Below are positions 43,395 through 48,775 of a stretch of 48,775 bases of DNA, one piece after another; the first letter of the stretch is position 1; the number at the start of each line of letters is the position of its first letter. The DNA comes from Clostridia bacterium (GTDB lineage: Bacteria > Bacillota > Clostridia > Oscillospirales > UBA644), in contig JAFRTE010000010.1 in assembly GCA_017427285.1 (NCBI GenBank), positions 1-48,775 of the forward strand, given 5' to 3'. The position numbers and the translations under genes were made by a program. The notes under the pieces are model-generated. The model ran no database searches. It worked only from the letters and a program-made list of their open reading frames with translations, and had not been told where the DNA came from.

Positions 43395-44597
43395 ATGAAT
43401 ATATTTCAGGTTTTTTGGGATTTCATCGTCAATTCCGGCTTTGCCCGCTTGTTCGATATAAGAATAACCGAAAACGGAATTGAAAACGGCGAAATCATAA
43501 TGATTGCCGTGTCGTGCGTGCTTATATATCTCGCAATCGGCAAAGGGTTTGAACCCCTTCTGCTCTTACCCATCTCGTTCGGTATGCTCCTTGCAAACCT
43601 TCCTTTGTCGGGACTTATGAATCCCGAGTTTTTCTCCGATCCGAAGGGTAATCTCGATATTGCCGAAATCCTCTCGCACGGCGGACTTTTTGATATTCTT
43701 TACCTGGGCGTAAAATGCGGCGTTTATCCTCCGCTTATATTTTTGGGCGTAGGCGCTATGACGGACTTCGGACCGCTTATCGCCAACCCGAAGAGCATCC
43801 TTCTCGGCGCTGCCGCGCAGCTCGGTATTTTCTTTACCTTCATTTCTTCGCTCCTGCTCGGTTTCAACGCTCTCGAAGCGTCGGCGATCGGTATTATCGG
43901 AGGAGCAGACGGACCTACCGCAATACTCGTAACAAAAACGCTCGCTCCGCATCTTCTTGCGGCGATCGCGGTCGCGGCATATTCCTATATGGCGCTTGTT
44001 CCGATCATTCAGCCCCCGATAATGAAAGCTCTTACCACCAAAAAAGAACGTTCCGTAGTTATGGAGCAGCTTCGACCCGTATCGAAGAAGGAAAAAATTC
44101 TTTTCCCCATTGTTACTGCCGCGGTTATCATTCTTATCCTTCCCGATTCTGCGCCGCTTATCGGTATGCTTATGCTCGGCAACCTTTTCCGTGAATGCGG
44201 AGTTACCGAACGTCTCAGCAAAACCGCGCAGAACGAAATGTGCAACCTCGTAACTATCTGCCTCGGCCTTACCGTCGGCGCAACCGCAAGCGCAAACAAT
44301 TTCCTCCGTATCGAAACGCTTTCAATAATCCTTCTCGGTCTTATCGCGTTCTGCATCGCTACCGCAGGCGGCGTTCTGTTCGGAAAACTCATGTATCTGT
44401 TTACCGGCGGCAAAGTCAATCCGCTTATCGGCGCCGCAGGCGTATCCGCGGTTCCCATGGCGGCTCGCGTAGCTAATACCGTAGGACAGAAAGAAGTCCC
44501 GGGCAACTTTCTGCTTATGCATGCAATGGGCCCCAATGTCGCAGGCGTTATCGGCTCTGCCGTTGCCGCAGGCGTATTCCTTACACTGTTTAAATAA
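43395..44597 (+). CDS. Sodium-ion-translocating decarboxylase beta subunit (OadB/MmdB)
   Basis: A 400-residue integral membrane protein with about nine or more hydrophobic segments. Landmarks are [42 protein letters not shown], the Na+-binding [12 protein letters not shown] with its Asp, [14 protein letters not shown] and [20 protein letters not shown] with [10 protein letters not shown]. This subunit decarboxylates carboxybiotin and pumps sodium out of the cell. Length is slightly under the usual 430. It is the core of the pump; all key residues I can recognise are present. Confidence 0.95.
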   Translation: MNIFQVFWDFIVNSGFARLFDIRITENGIENGEIIMIAVSCVLIYLAIGKGFEPLLLLPISFGMLLANLPLSGLMNPEFFSDPKGNLDIAEILSHGGLFDILYLGVKCGVYPPLIFLGVGAMTDFGPLIANPKSILLGAAAQLGIFFTFISSLLLGFNALEASAIGIIGGADGPTAILVTKTLAPHLLAAIAVAAYSYMALVPIIQPPIMKALTTKKERSVVMEQLRPVSKKEKILFPIVTAAVIILILPDSAPLIGMLMLGNLFRECGVTERLSKTAQNEMCNLVTICLGLTVGATASANNFLRIETLSIILLGLIAFCIATAGGVLFGKLMYLFTGGKVNPLIGAAGVSAVPMAARVANTVGQKEVPGNFLLMHAMGPNVAGVIGSAVAAGVFLTLFK

Positions 44598-44612
44598 GGA
44601 GATATTCAAAAA

Positions 44613-46016
44613 ATGACAAACAACAATCCCGTAAAGATTACCGAAACCGTTCTTCGCGATGCGCATCAGTCTCTTATCGCAACGAGGATGCCGATAGAAG
44701 ATATCCTTCCATCGCTCTCTCTTCTCGATGCGGTAGGGTATCACGCTCTTGAAGTCTGGGGTGGAGCTACGTTCGATGCGTGCCTTCGTTTCCTTAACGA
44801 AGACCCGTGGGAAAGACTTCGCAAGATCCGCAACGGAGCAAAAAATACAAAGCTTCAGATGCTTTTTCGTGGACAGAATATCCTCGGTTACAGACATTAT
44901 TCCGACGACGTAGTAGAATATTTCGTCCAGAAATCCCTTGCAAACGGAATAGACATAATCAGAATTTTCGACGCTCTTAACGACCCCCGAAACCTTGATA
45001 CCGCCGTTAATGCAACAATAAAAGAGGGCGGACATGTTCAGGCGGCGTTCTCCTATACGATAAGCCCTGTTCACAATACGCAGACATTTGTTGACTTCGC
45101 AAAAAATATGGAAGAGCGCGGCGCAAATTCGATCTGCATAAAGGATATGGCGGGTCTGCTTACCCCGTATAACGCGTTTGAACTTGTCAGCGCGCTGAAA
45201 GAGAGCGTTAAGATCCCCATAGAGCTTCATACCCACTGCACAGCGGGTATTGCCGAAATGACCGTTCTTAAATCCGTCGAAGCGGGCGTTGACATTATAG
45301 ATACCGCGATCTCGCCCCTTTCCGGAGGCACTTCCCAGCCGTCTACCGAGTCTATAGTCGCAACTCTCAACGAAAGCGAAAGATCTACTGGCCTCGACCT
45401 CGATAAGCTTAACGCCGTCAGAAAATATTTTATGTCTTTACGCGAAAAATATCTTTCCACAGGGCTTCTCAACACAAAAGTTCTTGCCGTTGACGTAAAC
45501 ACTCTTCTTTATCAGGTCCCCGGCGGTATGCTTTCAAACCTTGTATCCCAGCTTAAACAGGCAGGCAAGGAGGACAAATTCGAGGAAGTTCTCCGCGAAG
45601 TTCCGAGAGTCCGCGAAGATGCCGGCTTCCCGCCGCTCGTAACTCCGTCGTCTCAGATAGTCGGCACTCAGGCCGTTTTCAACGTTCTTTTCGGACGGTA
45701 CAAAAACGTTTCCAAAGAGTTTAAAGCTCTTGTACGCGGCGAATACGGCAAAACCCCCGTTCCCATCAAGCCCGAATTCGTAAAACAGATAATAGGTGAC
45801 GAATCTCAGATAACCTGCCGTCCCGCAGACCTTATTCCTCCCGAGCTCGATAAACTCCGCGAAGAAATGAAAGAGTATTACGAGCAGGAAGAGGACGTCC
45901 TCAGCTATGCGCTCTTTGATCAGGTCGCAACAAAATTCTTCAAGGCGCGTCAGAGCTCAAAATACGGTGTTGATAACTCGCATTCAGATAAAAACGATAT
46001 GGTCCATCCCGTATAA
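44613..46016 (+). CDS. Oxaloacetate decarboxylase alpha / pyruvate carboxyltransferase subunit without biotinyl domain
   Basis: A 467-residue TIM-barrel carboxyltransferase. Motifs: ITETVLRDAHQSLIATRM, FDACLRFLNEDPWERLR, MLFRGQNILGYRHY, IIRIFDALNDPRNL, SICIKDMAGLLTPY and ELHTHCTAG with the zinc-binding histidines. The C-terminal helical domain is present (PEFVKQIIGDE, CRPADLIPPELD) but the protein stops there, lacking the biotinyl domain carried by many OadA proteins, so it must use the separate carrier at 42995. GGAG precedes the ATG. It is the second, chemically different carboxyltransferase of the operon: oxaloacetate/pyruvate versus acyl-CoA. Confidence 0.94.
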   Translation: MTNNNPVKITETVLRDAHQSLIATRMPIEDILPSLSLLDAVGYHALEVWGGATFDACLRFLNEDPWERLRKIRNGAKNTKLQMLFRGQNILGYRHYSDDVVEYFVQKSLANGIDIIRIFDALNDPRNLDTAVNATIKEGGHVQAAFSYTISPVHNTQTFVDFAKNMEERGANSICIKDMAGLLTPYNAFELVSALKESVKIPIELHTHCTAGIAEMTVLKSVEAGVDIIDTAISPLSGGTSQPSTESIVATLNESERSTGLDLDKLNAVRKYFMSLREKYLSTGLLNTKVLAVDVNTLLYQVPGGMLSNLVSQLKQAGKEDKFEEVLREVPRVREDAGFPPLVTPSSQIVGTQAVFNVLFGRYKNVSKEFKALVRGEYGKTPVPIKPEFVKQIIGDESQITCRPADLIPPELDKLREEMKEYYEQEEDVLSYALFDQVATKFFKARQSSKYGVDNSHSDKNDMVHPV

Positions 46017-46068
46017 CCTTCTTTTTCGATCCATCAGATCAGCACAATGATATCAAATATAAAATTAA

Positions 46069-46096
46069 GCCGTTACCTTATGGTAACGGCTTTTTT
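46069..46096 (+). terminator. Terminator of the decarboxylase operon
   Basis: A nine-base perfect GC-rich stem (46069-46077 with 46082-46090), loop TTAT, followed by a T6 run. Confidence 0.93.
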
Positions 46097-46186
46097 ATAT
46101 TAAGAAAACTGCTTTCTTCGACCGTCCTTCGTTTTTTTTTCCAAAATATGCTATTGATTATATCGGAATTTGTATATTTTAGCATA

Positions 46187-46216
46187 TTGACAATAGTATG
46201 AGCCATGATGTATAAT
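46187..46216 (+). promoter_or_regulatory. Promoter of the small secreted protein
   Basis: TTGACA (46187-46192) and TATAAT (46211-46216) with 18-base spacing in an AT-rich stretch, about 48 bases before the ATG. Confidence 0.82.
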
Positions 46217-46264
46217 AATTACAAAGAGAATTACTCTTAATAAACAAAAAAAGGAGAAATTAAA

Positions 46265-46600
46265 ATGAAAAAAGTATTTTCTGTTGCGCTTGCGGCTCTT
46301 CTGGTAGTTTCCGCTCTGATATTTCCTCTTGTTTCTGCGTTGGCTGTTAACAGTGTGTCGTGGGATGCTTACCCCGAATGGAAAAATCAGTATCAGGTAA
46401 GAGGGTATGTCGAAATTTTTTCTTATACTGGGAATATCCCGACAGCAATTATAGTGGGGATGACAAATTGTGGCAATTCAATAGAAACGCGTAAAACAGG
46501 AATTGGCTCTTCGAGATCGCCTTATCAGCTTTGTGACCTTTCCGGTTCATTACCTTTATTGTCTTATTGGAACTCTTATTGTGTTCAGGATGGAAATTAA
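46265..46600 (+). CDS. Small secreted cysteine-containing protein (possible bacteriocin-like precursor)
   Basis: A 111-residue protein with a clear signal peptide (MKKVFSVALAALLVVSALIF..., cleavage probably after VSALA at residue 27). The mature part of about 84 residues has three cysteines (69, 90, 106), is rich in aromatic, Ser and Gly residues, and ends YWNSYCVQDGN. No known family can be assigned with certainty. Size, secretion by a normal signal peptide and the following FtsX-like permease gene resemble lactococcin-972-type bacteriocins with their membrane immunity/transport proteins, but the cysteines are not typical of that family. AAAGGAG precedes the ATG. The AT-rich composition differs from the operon upstream and suggests acquisition. 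Confidence 0.7.
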   Translation: MKKVFSVALAALLVVSALIFPLVSALAVNSVSWDAYPEWKNQYQVRGYVEIFSYTGNIPTAIIVGMTNCGNSIETRKTGIGSSRSPYQLCDLSGSLPLLSYWNSYCVQDGN

Positions 46601-46679
46601 GCTTTAGAAAAGATACAGCATTATAATTAGTTTTTGTGCTTTATTATCCGGTTACATGAGCTTATAATTGAGGAAAGCT

Positions 46680-48775
46680 ATGATACACATTTTTTCTGTT
46701 CTTTGGAGCAATTTAAAAAAGGAACCATTTATAACCTTTTTATTTATTCTTCAAATTGCCATTACCGCTTTCGTTCTGTTTTCGTCTGGCTTTGAGATCA
46801 AATCCGAATCTGACCAATTGAATTCGGTTAATTTAGCTTACAGTAACTATTATTTCTATCGCTTTGAATATAACTATGGCGCTTTCTTTCATGGGGCTGA
46901 ACCAATTTCCGGTTCAAATAAAAACGGTTTCGTTGAGCAAATGGATTCTACAATAGAAGATCTGAAAAAAATCGATGGTCTTCACCCTGCTGTTAATATC
47001 TGCGGTGGGGTCGATCTTTATGTTTATGACACTCTCGACACATGGGACGAAGAAGGGTGCAGCGAATCGGAATTCAGTCTTGTTTACAGGTCTCCCGACG
47101 GGAAGAGAACATTCTGGCACCAGGTTTTTGCAGATAAAGCATATTTTGACGTCTTCGGCAAACCGCGTCTTGACTCCGGCCGTTTTTTTACGGATGACGA
47201 ATTTAAACTTACCTACGAAGAGGGCTCTGTTGTTCCCGTAGTTTTAGGATACGATTTCAAAAAATACTGCAAAATAGGCGATACTTTTGATGCAAAAGTG
47301 ATATCGGAAGTTGAAGACCCTGTCAAAATTGAGGTCGTCGGTTTCGTTGATGACGGTGAAGTATACGTTGAAATTAACGGGAACACTTTATATAGCTACA
47401 ACAGGGTTGTCATTGTTCCTTTTAACGACAGGCATTATTATGAATATAATCCCCGTCAATTGACAGTTGTTGGAAATGGTCTCGACTTGGGAGATTGTTA
47501 TGATACGTTTGCACTCGGTTATATTAAAAGATTACTTCTCGTCGAAAAAGACCGCAACGCCGAAGTTCTCGAACAGATGAACGAAGTGCTGAAAAAATAC
47601 GGTCTTGAAGAGAAAGTGTATTTCATGAAGCCAAAAACCGATACGGTAGCGATTGCCAACAATTACAGAGAAAATATGAATATCCGTCTCTGGCTGACGT
47701 ATATAACGGTATTGTTCGCATTCGTTTCTGTTGTTTTAATGACGGTAAACAGAATATCGTCGAATATACGCAATTATGCCGTACATCTTATCAGCGGAGG
47801 TACGTTCGGTAATATTTACAGCTATGTCGTCGGTGAAATATGTATATATACCCTGCTCGGCTTTATGCTCGGCTCAAACGCTTACGGAATACGCAATATC
47901 ATAACGAATTATGTAAATACCATGCCGGCGGAAAGTGAATACGGCTTTTATGTCGGCTGGGGAATATGTCTTTCAATGCTCGTACTGTTTGCGCTGATAA
48001 GTCTCATAATAGTGGTTATACGCCTTAAACACACCGATTTAAGCTCGGTAATAAGAGATAAAACGCAGACAGGCAGCAGCAGGGGAAGGATATATAAGAT
48101 AATTACCGTAACTTCGTTTTCGGTAATAAGCTTCTGCATAATCTTTGCGGTAAGCTATTACGTCCATATAAACAGTGTGGATATGTATTACCGCCATTTC
48201 TACACCGAAAATACAAAGAAAGTGGATGTATTTAACGATCCGTCACTCGGAGAAGATGTGGAAGTAAAGCCGCAATACAAAGGTCTTGCGGAAGATTACG
48301 TAATAGATAAATTCGTAACGATAATGTATTCCGATGAAGCGCCGTATATAAGAGGAACGTATTATGAAGGCAACGTCGCGCTCCCCGATATTCTTGAAGG
48401 CAGATATTTCAGCGAAGAAGAGCTTTCGGGAGGAAGACGGAAAAAAGTAGTTGTAATGGGCAGAAAAGCTTATGAAGACTTCGCGACGGTAAGAGAAGAC
48501 GGAACGGCGTATTTTACGTATATAGGCACGGATTACGAGGTAATAGGCATAACGGGCAAACCCGACGGAACGGTAACAAGACTTGACGAATGGGTATTTA
48601 TGCCTCTTGATACCGCTCTCGGCACGTACGGTAAAATGGGAACGTATTTTATAGACGGTAAAACGAAGAAAAACGTTGAGGACGCAAACGAAGCGTTTCT
48701 TGCCGCACTTGAAGGCAACGCGCAGGCGGAATCGCACGATCAGAAGCTTACGGAAGTAATAATCGGTCCTACGGA
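46680..48775 (+). CDS. FtsX/MacB-like ABC permease, bacteriocin-immunity-like (3' end outside window)
   Basis: The frame is open from the ATG at 46680 (GAGGA upstream) to the window end, 698 codons. A first membrane helix (about 14-36) is followed by a long extracytoplasmic region (about 37-335), then a group of helices starting WLTYITVLFAFVSVVLM (about 337), with SMLVLFALISLIIVV and, near residue 473, SFSVISFCIIFAVSYYV. A second extracytoplasmic region runs to the edge. This two-half FtsX-like topology fits MacB/LolC-type permeases and the long membrane proteins linked to lactococcin-972-type bacteriocins. An ATPase gene would be expected just beyond the window. The first part is AT-rich and the later part uses a different codon mix. 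Confidence 0.75.
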   Translation, partial: MIHIFSVLWSNLKKEPFITFLFILQIAITAFVLFSSGFEIKSESDQLNSVNLAYSNYYFYRFEYNYGAFFHGAEPISGSNKNGFVEQMDSTIEDLKKIDGLHPAVNICGGVDLYVYDTLDTWDEEGCSESEFSLVYRSPDGKRTFWHQVFADKAYFDVFGKPRLDSGRFFTDDEFKLTYEEGSVVPVVLGYDFKKYCKIGDTFDAKVISEVEDPVKIEVVGFVDDGEVYVEINGNTLYSYNRVVIVPFNDRHYYEYNPRQLTVVGNGLDLGDCYDTFALGYIKRLLLVEKDRNAEVLEQMNEVLKKYGLEEKVYFMKPKTDTVAIANNYRENMNIRLWLTYITVLFAFVSVVLMTVNRISSNIRNYAVHLISGGTFGNIYSYVVGEICIYTLLGFMLGSNAYGIRNIITNYVNTMPAESEYGFYVGWGICLSMLVLFALISLIIVVIRLKHTDLSSVIRDKTQTGSSRGRIYKIITVTSFSVISFCIIFAVSYYVHINSVDMYYRHFYTENTKKVDVFNDPSLGEDVEVKPQYKGLAEDYVIDKFVTIMYSDEAPYIRGTYYEGNVALPDILEGRYFSEEELSGGRRKKVVVMGRKAYEDFATVREDGTAYFTYIGTDYEVIGITGKPDGTVTRLDEWVFMPLDTALGTYGKMGTYFIDGKTKKNVEDANEAFLAALEGNAQAESHDQKLTEVIIGPT

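Noticed and set aside
44322..45236. A 304-codon open frame on the minus strand opposite the decarboxylase beta and alpha genes
   Set aside because: It is the antisense shadow of strongly conserved genes and shows no protein-family features.
1..48775. CRISPR array, insertion sequence or prophage
   Set aside because: I saw no regularly spaced direct repeats, transposase or integrase genes, or phage structural genes anywhere in the window.

Overview
The window looks like chromosome of a low-to-moderate GC, Gram-positive anaerobe, most likely an uncultured gut Clostridia (Oscillospirales/Christensenellales-like). This rests on strong GGAGG-type ribosome binding sites, many TTGACA-N17-TATAAT promoters, lipobox signal peptides, a CDP-glycerol glycerophosphotransferase homologue, a cell-wall-sorted surface protein and a membrane sodium-pump decarboxylase operon. 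The taxon is inferred from gene content only; no rRNA gene is present.

Region 1 (1-13657, all +) is a long surface-polysaccharide cluster, entered at its 5' side within a DegT-type sugar aminotransferase. It encodes an initiating phosphoglycosyl transferase, hexapeptide acyltransferases, GT2 and GT4 glycosyltransferases, a UDP-HexNAc dehydrogenase, LicD, an O-antigen-ligase/Wzy-like polymerase, a CDP-glycerol glycerophosphotransferase family protein, a TupA-like ATP-grasp protein, a Wzx flippase and a LicC-like nucleotidyltransferase. Together they suggest a uronic-acid-containing polymer decorated with phosphodiester-linked groups. Two short decayed stretches (2292-2400 and 4273-4595) suggest modular assembly by recombination.

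Region 2 (13685-18171) holds alanine dehydrogenase with its own promoter and, converging on it, a five-gene minus-strand operon: ABC ATPase, ABC-2 permease, XRE-AbrB regulator, AlkD-like DNA repair protein and GNAT acetyltransferase.

Region 3 (18195-41000) is dominated by five dispersed paralogous solute-binding-like lipoproteins, none beside an ABC permease. Interspersed are a 1271-residue modular surface protein, MscS channel, DIP1984 family protein, GH3-PA14 glycosidase, URO-D family protein, tRNA-Asn, ThpR, a PurF-like protein lacking the catalytic cysteine, a YegP-like protein and a P-type calcium ATPase.

Region 4 (41082-46096) is a five-gene sodium-pump decarboxylase operon with two different carboxyltransferases around one biotin carrier and one membrane pump. 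Region 5 (46187-end) is a small secreted cysteine-containing protein followed by an FtsX-like permease cut by the window edge, an arrangement reminiscent of lactococcin-972-type bacteriocin loci.
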